The notes: a model not told the origin generated them from the sequence alone. Shown: positions 35,692 to 46,214, counted from the first letter of the stretch. The stretch is 64,000 nt of DNA from Cristatella mucedo (GCA_009760855.2 WPIO01000009.1:5333501-5397500); one strand, 5' to 3'. Numbers and translations are program-made.

Positions 35692-35832
35692 TTATAGCGC
35701 CCCGAGAGAACTTAATCTCTATTCAGGCACTTTACATATGCCTTGGGGCTCGAGCCCACGACCTCAGCCAGACTTTGTTCAAGGCAAGCATCCCCGTCCA
35801 AGGCATTTCGTAAACATAACTCGTATATGGTA
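35692..35832 (-). mobile_element. SINE family A, minus strand
   Basis: On the minus strand: head with 'ggacggggatgcttgccttg', box B-like gtgggctcgagcccc, 'aaggcatatgtaaagtgcct', then 'gaatagagattaagttctct' and 'cggggcgctataaaaatg'. The last ~45 bp, including 'gtaaagtgcctgaatagaga', match the L2-like 3' end more fully than in the other two SINE-A copies. Confidence 0.7.
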
Positions 35833-35934
35833 ACTAATTCAAGTATGGGAAAGCGTGCTAAATATTATATATAATGATGAACGGCTTGAGCGTAAAACTT
35901 GCAGTTTACTTAAAAAACCTTGATTAAATCAAGA

Positions 35935-36585
35935 GGTCATAGCAAAATCTCGCCCAGTTCTCCTTTTTCTTTCTTCATCAAAAATTCTTGAAAATATTGT
36001 CGCAGTGAAGCTTGTGTAATACATAGACATGAATTAAATAATGGAAAATTTCAGTCTGAATTCAAGCGACACCACTCCATTGAAACTGCTCACTTCCGTG
36101 TTACCCACAACGTTCTAAGCAGCAAAGATGGCGTTAATATAACTGACCTAATCCTGTTCCACCTGTCAGCTGGGCTTGACCCCTTTGATCATGGTATCTT
36201 GCAAGAAAGATTGAGAGCAACTAGTAGACGCTCTGGCAGGCGAGGCACTAGCTTAGTTCGAATCGTTTTTATCAAATCGCGTTTAATCCATGTCGTGTGG
36301 TGGTCACGACTCATCCAGCAGATCGGTCGCCTGAGGTCTAAAGTGTCCGTCCATTGTCCGTCCATTGTCCGTCCATTGTCCGTCCATTGCTGTTCTCCGT
36401 GTTTCACCCGAGCCTCTCAGAAAAGTGATTCGGGTCTGCAGGATCTGCTGTCAATTCAATGCTGACGATACCCAGCTGTATTTGTCATTTATAGATTGGA
36501 ATCCGTTGCAGCCCCTGTAGATAAACGGAATGCTTTCCTTACAGGCATTCGATTCTGTATTTTGGCCAATTTCCAGAACTAAACG
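35935..36585 (+). mobile_element. Diverged non-LTR RT relic
   Basis: Ordered RT blocks on plus with frame breaks: SSFLSSSKILENIVAVKL-like (35965-36010), KFQSEFKRHHSIETAHFRVT (36048-36105), LFHLSAGLDPFDHGILQERL (36157-36215), GTSLVRIVFIKSRL (36244-36285) and FNADDTQLYLSF (36455-36490). The segment that should hold GVPQGSVLGPLLF is replaced by four 11-bp repeats (36346-36389). It may be the second non-LTR family or a deep branch of the first. Confidence 0.8.
36346..36389 (+). repeat. Four perfect 11-bp tandem units
   Basis: Unit tccgtccattg repeated exactly four times inside the RT relic at the site expected for the GVPQGS block. Confidence 0.97.
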
Positions 36586-36591
36586 ATAGTA

Positions 36592-37027
36592 ATAATAATA
36601 ATAATGCACTTGATAAAGCGCCCTCAGAGAACTCGATCTCTCTCTCTAGGCCCTTTACATTTGCTGCACAGGGAAATGCAATATTGAATGGTGAGTAATA
36701 TCACGCTTGATAAACAAACAAAATGAATAACGTGGTTAGGGGTTACATTTGCTGCAAAGGAAGCACGATCGAATGTTTAATGGTGGTATGTTGAATAAAC
36801 AACAAGAATAACATGGTTAGGGGAGACATGCACAGGGTCAGCATGCAAATTTGGTTAGTGGCAGCATGCACAGTGTCAGCACGCATAAGCACGTGAAGGA
36901 TGAATCACAGGGACCCACTAAATGCTGTCCTAAATAGGTGTGTTTTTAAGTTCTGTTTAAATGTGGTCAGGTCAGGGGATGTTCTGACGCAGGTCGGGAG
37001 GGAGTTCCAGGCTTTGGTAGCATAAAC
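36592..37027 (-). mobile_element. L2-like LINE 3' UTR with internal duplication
   Basis: Begins with (AAT)n at 36592-36606 (tail), then gcgccctcagagaactcg in plus orientation. The 3' UTR segment starting 'ttacatttgctgc' occurs at 36655 and again at 36744, each followed by 'gaatg..taa..', so the distal 3' UTR is partly duplicated in tandem. The second unit is almost identical to 31288-31390. The copy ends at the WNSLP region (ggagttccaggctttggtag). Confidence 0.88.
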
Positions 37028-37446
37028 GATAATAATAATCCCAATCCAGCTCCTAGGCCTGCCCTAAGCATGCGCTGGAATAAAGAGACCCTGCTCTTCT
37101 GATTGATGATGCGACCGCCATCATGTACTCTGAATTTAGGAGCCCTATTCGATACAACTGCTTAAAGTTTGAATGCGTCCGTCAGGAGGTTTGACAGAAA
37201 ATACTAAGAAAATTTGTATTACAATTAAATATTTGCTTAGAGTAACTTTCAAAAGAAAAACATGCTAAAAATGGGATTGAAAGTTTTGACGACTTGCCGA
37301 TAAAAGAAGGAACATGTTCATCATGTCTAAATTGGATGTAAACCGTGAGCAACGTATCTATAAATAAAATATTCACTGATCTCTGCATGACATGCAACTA
37401 GCTTCCAACTTTTTAAACCTTGGTAGATCGAGGTACACGCGTCAAG
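37028..37446. other. No recognisable feature
   Basis: Includes a short AAT run (37030-37038). No other signature. Confidence 0.45.
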
Positions 37447-37447
37447 C

Positions 37448-37705
37448 TTTTCAAGTGAATTTTTGTGACTTTTATGCAGCTTCATTTTCAATATAGCTTG
37501 ATGAATTGTAAATTTTATAACTCGGCTAATACTGCTTGTACCAAACTAAAATGTGAAATACGAGTTCAGCTCTGCTTGTTATAAATAAAGCACCTAGAAA
37601 ACCTTTGATTTCGGTTAAATTAAGTTTGCTGTACATGTCCATGACTTAAAAAAACGTGGAAGTTTGATGAAGTATACAGCAAACTTGATTCAATCGAAAT
37701 CTAAA
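37448..37705 (-). repeat. Unnamed interspersed repeat C, copy 2
   Basis: Reverse-complement homologue of 16262-16490, with the same block order ('catcaaacttccacg', 'ggacatgtaca', 'gcagagctgaactcg', 'ccgagttataaaatttaca'). Its plus-strand left edge abuts anonymous DNA and its right edge is followed within 20 bp by the second non-LTR family. Confidence 0.75.
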
Positions 37706-37721
37706 ATTTTCTGAATCTGAA

Positions 37722-37945
37722 ATCTACTTTACTGCTGCTGACTGTGGCATATCCTTAATAGCCTTCTTCGGCTGGTACTCCCATGCTAATCACTACCACA
37801 GCTGCTATCCTTACTCAGCTATGCATCTCACTTTCTTTTGTTGTGTGAGATTAAGTCTATTGGCTACCGAGTGCGTACTTAAAGCCGCATAGGCTTTGAG
37901 AGCGTTATAAAAAAAGCCTCCCACGTAACATCCACTTAATCATTG
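37722..37945 (+). mobile_element. Second non-LTR family, 3' part, copy 1
   Basis: Aligns base by base with the reverse complement of 62600-62830: 'ctgctgctgactgtggcata', 'gctatgcatctcactttctt', 'gtgtgagattaagtctattg', 'gctaccgagtgcgtac', 'gctttgagagcgttataaaa'. It lacks the upstream coding block present in the other copy. Confidence 0.7.
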
Positions 37946-38199
37946 TGGTTTTGTAGAAATACAGAGAGAGATACATGAGTTACATTATTTTCTCAGACTT
38001 ATTTTGCCACATTAAAAATTAAGTTCGGAAATAGGGTCACTACTCATTCTACCGGTTCATCTTAGTCGGATTTTTTCTCGCTGCCAACGCTCGCCTCCTC
38101 CGAGCAGCCATTATTTGCTGGCTCACCTGGATGAAATCCGTTTTAAGCCGTTTAAAGGTAATTAAACCCTGGTCTTACTTTGTTGGGACCGTTAAAGAA

Positions 38200-38262
38200 A
38201 GTGTGACGTTGAAAGACTCAACGCCCTACAGCACGCCTGCATTCGGATTATGCAATAGTTTA
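38200..38262 (+). mobile_element. Possible non-LTR C-terminal relic
   Basis: One frame reads VERLNALQHACIRIMQ then stop, resembling the 'LQxxQNACxRII' block that follows the RT domain in several non-LTR clades. Very short; could be chance. Confidence 0.35.
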
Positions 38263-38820
38263 GCAACCATTCCTATTAATTAAAGGGAGAAAGTTCGTCC
38301 GTCCGTCACGCGGCAAGATGACTATCAGTACATCCGAGAATGACGTGTAATAGACGCGTAAATTTACTGCAGTGTTGTACAGACTCAACGGAGCTGGTCC
38401 ACAGGCTGTGAGCTCTAGTTTACAAAAAAGTCCCTTGAAATTGTTCAGGCTATTAATTTTAGGTTGGGCAAGCGTACACCGCATGTCATCTAGCTTGGTT
38501 GCTAGTTAATTTAAGGGCTGATTTATTTAAACACCTTTCAGCAGTCAACTTCGTAATTTCTGTGCGATGCTTTTCGGAAATAATGGGTTGTGGCGTGCTG
38601 TGTGCATCCGTGCTGGAATTCTTCTTGAGACTCGGATTTCGTTCAATGCACGTTTGCAATTGAAATTATTTGCCCGAAAAGCGTTCCACCTCATATTCGT
38701 AAAACTTGCCGCGGGTAAGCCGTATGTGTGCAGACCTGCTGCGCACTGTTCGCGACTGAGCTTGAATTTTCGGCACGACGAAGTTTGGATTCATTGTAAG
38801 TTTGATGTCCTGTTTCGCAC
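38263..38820. other. No recognisable feature
   Basis: A frame at 38567-38824 (+) shows no family resemblance. Not called. Confidence 0.4.
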
Positions 38821-38821
38821 G

Positions 38822-39257
38822 TAAGTAGTGTGCTCTCAATCAAGCAGCGTATCGACTTCTGGTTCTGTCACGCGTATTTTAGATTACATCATTCTCTATC
38901 TCCCGCCTACCTATCAGAATTACTCCCTGCCAGGCGAAGAATCGTACAGCCCGTCGTTCTGACTCGAATCGTTTAGCCGTACCTTTTACAAACTTCAAGA
39001 CCGCTGGGACAGTGCCTTTAGTTCCTTGTGTTAACAAAGCCTTGAAACTCAATATATTGACGTACGTCACAACATCAGCTGCCATGACAAAATTTAAAAA
39101 GAAGCTTAAAACGCACCTGTTTATTACAGCATTTGGTGGGTCTTCACGATTCGTCCCTCGTATGCACGTACCTGCTTACTCTATTCCTGGTGCCTGCGGA
39201 TGTTACCACCAATAATTTGGTAATGCTTTCTATGCAGCATCTGCAAAATGCCTGCCT

Positions 39258-39295
<38 letters not shown>

Positions 39296-39338
39296 AGTTC
39301 TCTGAGGGCTATGCAAGTGTATTATTATTATTACCCAA
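38822..39338 (+). mobile_element. L2-like LINE with (GA)n born inside the 3' end
   Basis: 'atcaagcagcgtatcgactt' (VKQRIDF), 'tctatctcccgcctacctat' (LAPAYLS), 'tgacaaaatttaaaaagaag' (LTTFKKKLKTHLF) and a short 3' UTR. The 3' end normally reads cctagaaagagattgagttctct. Here it reads cctcgagagag...atccagttctct with about 17 GA units at 39259-39291, then 'gagggctatgcaagtg' and (ATT)n. So a microsatellite expanded from the natural agagat inside the element. Confidence 0.9.
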
Positions 39339-39627
39339 AATAATGCCGTCTTTTTTCTTCAAGCGCCTATCCGCATATCGAATATATTTCCTATGCCATT
39401 CGTGTCGAACGGAGGGAGGGCAACGAACTTCCCGGGCATGGCTAAAGCCTTCGCTTGAATAGAAAAGGAAATCAGCTCAAATCACTACAAAGAAACATAG
39501 TTCCATGTATAGGTTTAAAATCATAATGACTACTAGTTTAATTAGTTGAGCTAATACATTACAAAAAGGGAAGGTAACTGAGTGTTATCCTAAGCGACTC
39601 ACATGTCTACCTTCTTCCCTTTAGTAT

Positions 39628-40912
39628 TGCATCGTCGTCTAAACGCACTGGCACTGCTCTGCAATGGTTCAGGTCCTATCTCAGTGGGAAACTCCCGAGT
39701 TATGACTTGAATGGACAAAGATCATCCGAGGTACCTCTGATAACAGGGGTTACTCGGGGCACCGTTATTTTCACGGTTTATACTCTCCCTCTTGCCGATG
39801 TGATTGCCAAGCACAATCTAGGCTTTCACTTCTAGGCGGATAACACTCAGTTGTACCTTTGCTTTGATCCCTCCCAGCCTTCGAGCACCTAGAGTTCTCT
39901 CAACTCACCTGATGCATGTATTGATGACATCCGCACATGGATGGCAGCACATTTTCTAAAACTAAACGATGATAAAACCAACTTACTAGTTATGGACAAA
40001 CCCAGTGTTATTCAGAAATTGGAAAGGCTGACGCTCAAAATTGGCTCTGCCAGCATTTCTCCGGTTGAATCAGCTCGAAATCTAGGTGTCATGTTCCAAA
40101 GTGACCTCTCGTTTGACGACCACATCAGCTCCACAATCAAGTCTGCCTACTTTCAGCTACATAATATTGCTAAAATTCGCGCTTGTTTAGATAAGGATAT
40201 CGCGTCTAAGTTGGTCCATACATTTTTGACATCCCTGTCTTGACTCCTGTAACGCGCTGCTTGCTGGCTTACGGGCATATTCAATCAGGCGATTACAGCT
40301 GGTGCAAAACTCCGCAGCTATGCTTGTCTGTAGTGAGCGTCGCAGTTTCCACATCCCACCACTTCTCGCCGACCTGCACTGGCTACCAGTCAAGCAACGG
40401 ATTCACTTCAAGGTATTATCGCTCGCTTTTATGTCACTTCATTCTTTGGCTCCAGCCTCTCTCCCAGATCTACTCCCCCACCAGGCCAAGCATCTTACCA
40501 ACCGCTTTTCGGAATCCAACAGTCTACCAATACCTCGGACGAACCTCAAATCCTTTGGAGACCGTGCATTTAGTTCGCATGCTCCCAAAGCCTGGAACTC
40601 ACTCTCGACTTTCGTCACGACATCCCCTGACTTGACCACATATAAAAAGAAACTACAGATTCATCCAAGCGTTCAGTGGGACCACATGATTTGTCCTTTG
40701 TGTGCTTATACGTGCTGATACTGTTGCATGCTGCCACTAACCACGCTTGCATCCTGACCCTGTGCATGTCGTCCCTAATCATTTTATTCATATTGTTTAT
40801 GAAGCATGATATTACTCACCATTCAATCGCGTTTCCCTTTGCAGCAAATGTAAAGTGCCTAGAAAGAGATTGAGTTCTCTGAGGGCGCCATATCAAGTGC
40901 ATTCATATTTTC
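39628..40912 (+). mobile_element. L2-like LINE, RT palm to 3' end
   Basis: Blocks in order: TGTALQWFRSYLSGKLPSYD, NGQRSSEVPLITGVTRGT (GVPQGS changed, and the VLGPLLF part partly deleted), VYTLPLADVIAKHNLGFHF, a stop in place of Tyr then ADNTQLYLCF (YADD lost), WMAAHFLKLNDDKTNLLVMD, ESARNLGVMFQSDLSFDDHI, AYFQLHNIAKIRACLDKD (39941-40243). After a frameshift come QLVQNSAAM-type, HWLPVKQRIHFKVLSLAF, LKSFGDRAFSSHAPKAWNSL (40302-40640) and the 3' UTR to 'gggcgccatatcaagtgcat'. Inactive. Confidence 0.95.
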
Positions 40913-41065
40913 ATTGTTATTATCCAAACACTTACAGAAGCCGTTGTCGCTCTGGTGACGTCACGATGCAAAAAAGCAATGAGCTCAAAACCTTAGAGGG
41001 AACCATGCGTCTGCTAGTGACGACGCTTGATGCGTAAAAGAACTAGCCTTCTTCAGGTCGAATGG

Positions 41066-41113
<48 letters not shown>
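41066..41113 (+). repeat. (CT)n microsatellite at island edge
   Basis: About 22 CT units, at the boundary between the L2-like-rich region and the CpG-rich domain starting at about 41120. Confidence 0.97.
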
Positions 41114-41115
<2 letters not shown>

Positions 41116-41473
41116 GTTCTAGACGTGCTCTCCAAAGCTCTTGGCCTGCTACCCTGCTGCTCTCACGTCTCTGCACAGTGAAGTCACAGTGAAGTACGTT
41201 GGCGTTCGTCCTGTCTCCATGCGCGACACTCGACGCAACACTGCAGGTTTTCTATTAATCTTGTCTGGTGCTACAGGTCCACACTCGTGTGGTAGTGCTC
41301 AGTTCGTCAGAGGCAGCCAGAGTGGCGACCACAGCGCCGCCATCACTGGCCACCAAGGGACGCGCACGGGCAATGGCCGCGCATGTCGCACTGCCACTGC
41401 AGCACGTGTTGCACTGACACTGCCTCACTGCCACTGTCGCACTGCCACTGCCCGCGCGTGTCGCTCGCTCCCT

Positions 41474-41531
41474 GTCGCACATCGCCGACGGGCCGCGCGC
41501 TGCTGCGCGCGGCCCGTCGGCGATGTGCGAC
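41474..41531. repeat. Perfect inverted repeat, 27-bp arms, 4-bp loop
   Basis: Left arm 41474-41500 (gtcgcacatcgccg...) equals the exact reverse complement of 41505-41531; loop tgct. The arms are more than 70% G+C, so the hairpin would be very stable as RNA or single-stranded DNA. It follows a run of degenerate cactgcc words (41385-41460). Confidence 0.97.
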
Positions 41532-41988
41532 ATTTCGCTTGCGCGCTCGCGCGTTCATCGATGACGCGGAGCTTTTAGAGGTGCGCAAAAACTGCCGAGC
41601 GGCGGCGCGCGATCTGCGGTGACAACTACGCCACGCGCCGCCGCCTCTCGCGCTGCCGTTGCCAGCTTTGAATTGATCAGCCGCGACGCAGACGCTCCCG
41701 ACACGCGGGCAGAACCGTATTTCTTGGGTGCCGCACCGCTCAGCCACCACCTGGGAGATGCCGCTTTGCGTTCAGTTTTTTTTTTGACTGGTTAGCCGAG
41801 CGTCGATCGATGGGGAACGCGATACTTGCAGGTGCGAGAGCTCGGCCCGCGTGCGCGCGCGCGCGGCGGTCACGCTAGACGGCGCTCGCCGGCACTCGAC
41901 CGCCGCTGGCCGCGGCTCCAGGAGAAGAGCGAGGAAACGACGGTTCGGAAATGGCTACGCGCTGGGCTACGATCGGATAGCGACCCGG

Positions 41989-42034
<46 letters not shown>

Positions 42035-42418
42035 AGCGGATGGCAATCGCGCCTGTGGTCGGTGCACGCTCGCCACTCGACGCCGGCCTCGCCCTCGCCG
42101 CCGCTGTCACCGCAGCCGTCGCAGGCTTTCGCGGGCATGCCACTTTCAAGAGCCGGAGGTATCCACAGCAGCGGCGGCGTCATCGCGTAGCCAAGGGCGG
42201 CGCAGGATGCCGCTCGCTCCGTGTCGCCGTGCGCTAAGCACTCTGAGCTAACGATTTACATTTTTCCAACAAAGGCCGCCGAAGTTGCGCCGGCGGCCGG
42301 CCCGGCATGCAATAATGGCCGCGAGCGAGCTGACACCGGCACGCCGAGCGCGCTAGACCGACGCCGCCCCCGCGGCCGGCGCCAGGGGGCGTGCGCGGGC
42401 CACTCCCGTCCCGGTGCG

Positions 42419-42450
<32 letters not shown>

Positions 42451-43765
42451 GGCGGCGGCGGCGCTGTTCGCAGCGGCGGCGGCGATGGCGGTAGTGGGCG
42501 AGAGCCGGTCGAGATTAACGCCGGCCGCCGCCGCCGCCGCAGCAGCGCAGCGAGCCGCAGAAAACACTCAGAGCTAAGCTGCAAGGCCGCGCGCCCTGTC
42601 AAGCGATCTCAATGCCTCGGCAAACAGGCTAATGGCGCGAGATAAAGCCGGGCGCTGCGAAGCCCGCAGCCGGCTTTTACCTGGCCTATTCAGCCGTTCC
42701 TGGGCAAACAGCGAGCAGATAATGGGCGAGATAGGCGAGCGAGCCGAGTGGCCCTGTCAAAAACACGTCGCATAATCGCCGCGCCGCGATGGCAGACATG
42801 CCTCGGTCGCGCTCCGCCGCTCGCCCCATTGTGCTCGACCTGCGTAGCCGCGCACTTTCGCGCTCCGCGCTCTTTGCTCGAAAGCAAACACGTCGCTCGC
42901 TCGCTCGCTCGCTCGCGCCCCGAGCTGGCGCCGCTGCGGAGCTAAAATGAAATGAAGCCCTCCCGCCGCCGCCGCCGCCGCCGCCGCCGCTCGCCGCCAG
43001 CCGCTCGTGACACTCGCGACGCTCCGCGACTTCGCTCCGCATCCCCGAGGAAATGAGGGCGGCGACTGCGTCTGTTCGACTCGCGCGCAACGACCGCCCG
43101 GGCGCCCGCGAGAGCGGGCGTCCTCGAAAATCAAAGCGCCCTCCAGCCGAGCGTCGGTTGCCGCGATCCGCTTCCGCCAACCCGCGCTCCTCGTGTTTTC
43201 ACGAAGCGGCCGCCCTCGTCGGCGGCGCTGAGCTGAGCAGAGTCGGCGCGGACAGAAAGCGCGAACGTGCAAGCGGAACCGCAGCGGCCGCCGCCGGCAC
43301 GTCACTCGCGCGACCGCGGCGGCGGCTCGCTCGTGTGCGCTGCTCGGCGGCGGAGCTCGGAGTCTCTCACCCGGCGTTCCGGATTCTCCCGCTGAGCGGC
43401 TACGGCGAGCGCGGGCAGGTGGCGCCACTGCAGGCAGCGCGTCTGCGCCGCGGCTCGCTCACGCCGTCAGCCGCGAGGACTTTCAAGCGCTTCGTCGCGA
43501 GCCGCCTCGCCGCCGCCGCCTCCTCGAGCCAGCGCGCCGCCGCAACTGTCGCTACCGTCGCATTCTACGCGTCGCCCCGGGCCCGAGCGCCGCTCTCTGC
43601 CGAGCTGAAAATCGCGCGCGACGTCGCCGCGCTGCTGCGACGGAACCGGCCGGGATGCGCTGCTGCCGCCGCCGCTGCCGCCAAAGAAAACCTTGCTCGC
43701 ATTTGCTAGTCGTGCGCACGGCGGACCGCCAGGCAATCTCGGAAGCTTACGGCTCAGCTTCGACA

Positions 43766-43824
43766 CGGACTCGCTGTGCGCATCGCGCCGCCCGACAGGT
43801 GGCGCGATGCGCACAGCGAGTCCG
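43766..43824. repeat. Perfect inverted repeat, 24-bp arms, 11-bp loop
   Basis: Left arm 43766-43789 (cggactcgctgtgcgcat...) pairs exactly with 43801-43824; loop gcccgacaggt. The second long perfect hairpin in the same CpG domain. The arm sequence differs from that at 41474. Confidence 0.97.
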
Positions 43825-44525
43825 CGGTCCGGCGGCGGCCATAGTAGTCGGAGGAGGAGCGCGCGCCCTAAGAAGAGCTGAGTACGACGTCCGAAATTGC
43901 TCTCTCTCTCTCTCTAGCGTCTTAAGTCGCCGGCTCGTCGTTGATGGCTACCGTCGGCGGCGGTGGCGGACAGAGAACTCGGCTCGATTTGCTGAGCACG
44001 ACTTCCAGCAGAGGAATAGCGTGAGCCCGACCTCGCCCGTCGGGTCGTCGCTGGGCGCTCCCAGCGAGCGCGATCCTTTGCGACCGAGGTCAACGACGTA
44101 CGGCGGCCGGTGTTCCGAGGCCCGCTAATCGCCTCGCAAGACGGCGATGATCGACTAGGTTGAGACGCCCTTGACCAGTCGATGCGACGGCATCTGCGGC
44201 GGCAGCTGCCGTCGGGGAAGGGAGGGGGCGCGGGCCCCGCGAGAGAGCTTTTTAAGCGCGCGTGTGCGTCGCGCGCTCCGCCCGAGTCAGGACTGCGAGA
44301 GCGGCCCAGGATTCGGCGACGCGCGGCGGCGGGCGGTCGACCGCCGCCGCCGCCAATTTTTACCGCGCGGCGGAGGCGGCATTCCGTCGGTTGTCACTCC
44401 CCGCGCTGCCAGCAGTAGCCATTGCTATCTGCTTTGCCACTCTGCTGGAAATGTCAACATCAATATTAGTGTGTTTTCCCAGCTTCAATGGCGGGCAGCA
44501 GTGGAGCAAATAATTATTACATTAT

Positions 44526-44551
44526 CCAATCGGCAAATGAACCAATCAACG
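44526..44551 (+). promoter_or_regulatory. Tandem CCAAT boxes
   Basis: ccaatcgg (44526) and ccaatcaa (44542) lie 16 bp apart in an AT-rich pocket (44440-44610) within the CpG domain. CCAATCGG/CCAATCAA match the NF-Y consensus well. Paired NF-Y sites are common in TATA-less promoters. Orientation and target are unknown. Confidence 0.45.
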
Positions 44552-45425
44552 GTTGACTTTTCTTTTATTCCGCCTCTAGATTGCAAGGCTAATTTTGTTT
44601 GCTTCCATGTAGAACATGCGCGTGGCCCGCCGGCCTACGGTTTGCTGTTGACACGCTTGACTGCACTGATGACACACGAGCGAGCAGCCCGTACGCGCGC
44701 ACGCGATCCGCCAGCAGTGCCCTGTGCACTGTCGCGCTGAGCTGCGGGCGCTGCCGCGCGCGTCCGCGCCGTTGCCGGAGCGCGGAGAGCGCGCGTCGCG
44801 CGAGCGTCGTGCCGCGCCGTCTGTCGGCCCTTGTCTTTCCTTTCCGAGCGCGCTGCGGGCGGCGAGCGACCGGGCAGCGACTCATCCTGACTCATCATTT
44901 CCTAGCCACTCGGCGGCGGCGACGGAGGCAGCGGCGACGGCGGCGACGAGGCGGCGGGCGTGGGACAGAGCGGCCTGTCGCGGCCGACGACGACGACGCT
45001 TCCTTTGCATCCGACCGATAATGCCGCCCATTATCGACGCCGCTGGCGCGCCACGGCGCTCACAGAAGCGAGCGAGCGACCAAGACCGATAGTCGGCCCT
45101 TCTGCGGAGCGCGCACAATGGCCGCCGCTCTCTGCCAGGTGTGCAATCGATAGTTAAAGCTGGCTCTTTTTTTTCTTCTCGCCGAGGCCCCTGTTTGTCG
45201 AGCGACACTGGCTAGAACACTGGCGCCACGCACGTAATGCTGTTGACATAGGCAATCTTATTTTGCTTGGCTCTGAATGTCAATGAGTGGAGCCGCGAGC
45301 AGCGACGCGGCCCCGCGCGCTCGCGACGCGCTTGCCGCTCGCGTCGTCATCGTCGCGCAGTCGCCCGTCGCGGCAAGTTTCGTTCGTCGATCGCTTTCGG
45401 GGCTCGCCTGGCGCAATCTGCGACG

Positions 45426-45683
45426 ATGGCGGCGACGACAGAGAGTAGCGGAGACGAAGCCGAGGACTTCCTGCGCTGCAGCTGCTGCTGCTGCTGCTAC
45501 AGCTCCAGTCTACTTCCTGTCCGGTCTACTTCCGGTCCGGTCTACTACTTGCCGTCGGTCCCGCTGGTTGACGCGGCTCGGAGGCACTGCGGCTTGCAGA
45601 TGACGACGCAAAGGATGATCGCACGGCGAGCCGCGACACTCTCCTCATCCTCCTCCTCCTCGCGACACTCGCCATCTCGCTAG
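45426..45683 (+). CDS. Candidate CpG-island first exon/ORF, 85 aa
   Basis: ATG at 45426 sits in an excellent start context (A at -3, G at +4: acgATGG). It opens MAATTESSGDEAEDFLRCSC, an acidic Ser/Glu/Asp stretch unlike the Arg/Ala-rich compositional frames around it, then a Cys run from (CTG)n, and ends at 45683. GAGGACTTC...-type sequence could lead into a splice donor. Three 16-bp repeats (45508-45554) lie in the frame. No family recognised. Could equally be 5' UTR. Confidence 0.3.
   Translation: MAATTESSGDEAEDFLRCSCCCCCYSSSLLPVRSTSGPVYYLPSVPLVDAARRHCGLQMTTQRMIARRAATLSSSSSSSRHSPSR
45508..45554 (+). repeat. Three 16-bp tandem units with ETS cores
   Basis: gtctacttcctgtccg, gtctacttccggtccg and gtctactacttgccg. 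Units 1 and 2 carry CTTCC(T/G)G, the ETS-factor core. Could be a small promoter array. Confidence 0.7.
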
Positions 45684-45884
45684 CAAGCTGGCCGGCTGGC
45701 GCGCGACGTCCGATGTACTTGTTAAAAAGCGACCGTGGTGCGAGTCGTCTTGCTCGGCTGGCTGAAGACCAACTCGCTTCTTACCCCCGAACTTAGATAG
45801 CAGTAGTATAGCGTTAGACCCGTAGAGCCGTATAGCCTCAGCTCTGAATCCGCTCGTGTAGCTGCACTTGCAGCCTACTGCTTC

Positions 45885-46165
45885 AAAGATTCTCTGGAGG
45901 CCATGCCGTCAGTTCCCATGCACATGAAACCTAGAACTCTTTACTGGACGACGTCGCGAACATCATCTGCCTTAAGGAAATTTTAAAAAAAGCCAAAAAC
46001 TCACACCCTCAACTCTTAAACATTCCCTTCGTCCGTTTCAGCTGTCCTTTGCGGGTTCTCGCGTGCTCAAACTGTGCATTTCCTTGGACGCCGCCGATGA
46101 AAAAATTCCCTTCCATTATGCGCATAGAGCCTAAAAAAAGGTTTAGTTCTCATTGGGAGCTGAAC
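45885..46165 (+). mobile_element. Diverged L2-like C-terminal fragment
   Basis: 'attctctggaggccatgccg' (SFGDRAFS), 'aacatcatctgccttaagga' (TTSPDLTTFKK) and '...aaaaaagccaaaaactcaca' mark the C-terminus. A 3' end remnant 'ggtttagttctcattgggag' with attac tail lies at 46140-46185. Confidence 0.7.
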
Positions 46166-46214
46166 ATTTGCATTACACGGTTGTTAATATTATTTTTCTT
46201 TATGTATCTGTTAA

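Larger units (their letters stand above)
41120..45800. promoter_or_regulatory. Large CpG-rich domain
   Basis: About 4.7 kb of strongly GC/CpG-rich sequence with (CCG)n runs at 41991-42034, 42421-42449 and 42963-42990, large inverted repeats, and a pair of CCAAT boxes. Many overlapping Ala/Arg/Gly-rich frames are open on all strands; their residue make-up follows the base composition, so I do not call them genes. An island of this size next to CCAAT boxes suggests one or more promoters or first exons. The exon structure cannot be read by eye. Confidence 0.6.

Noticed and set aside
42221-43709. Ala/Arg-rich proteins in the 42-44 kb region
   Set aside because: Open on both strands in several frames because of CCG runs and few AT-rich stops; no conserved motif.
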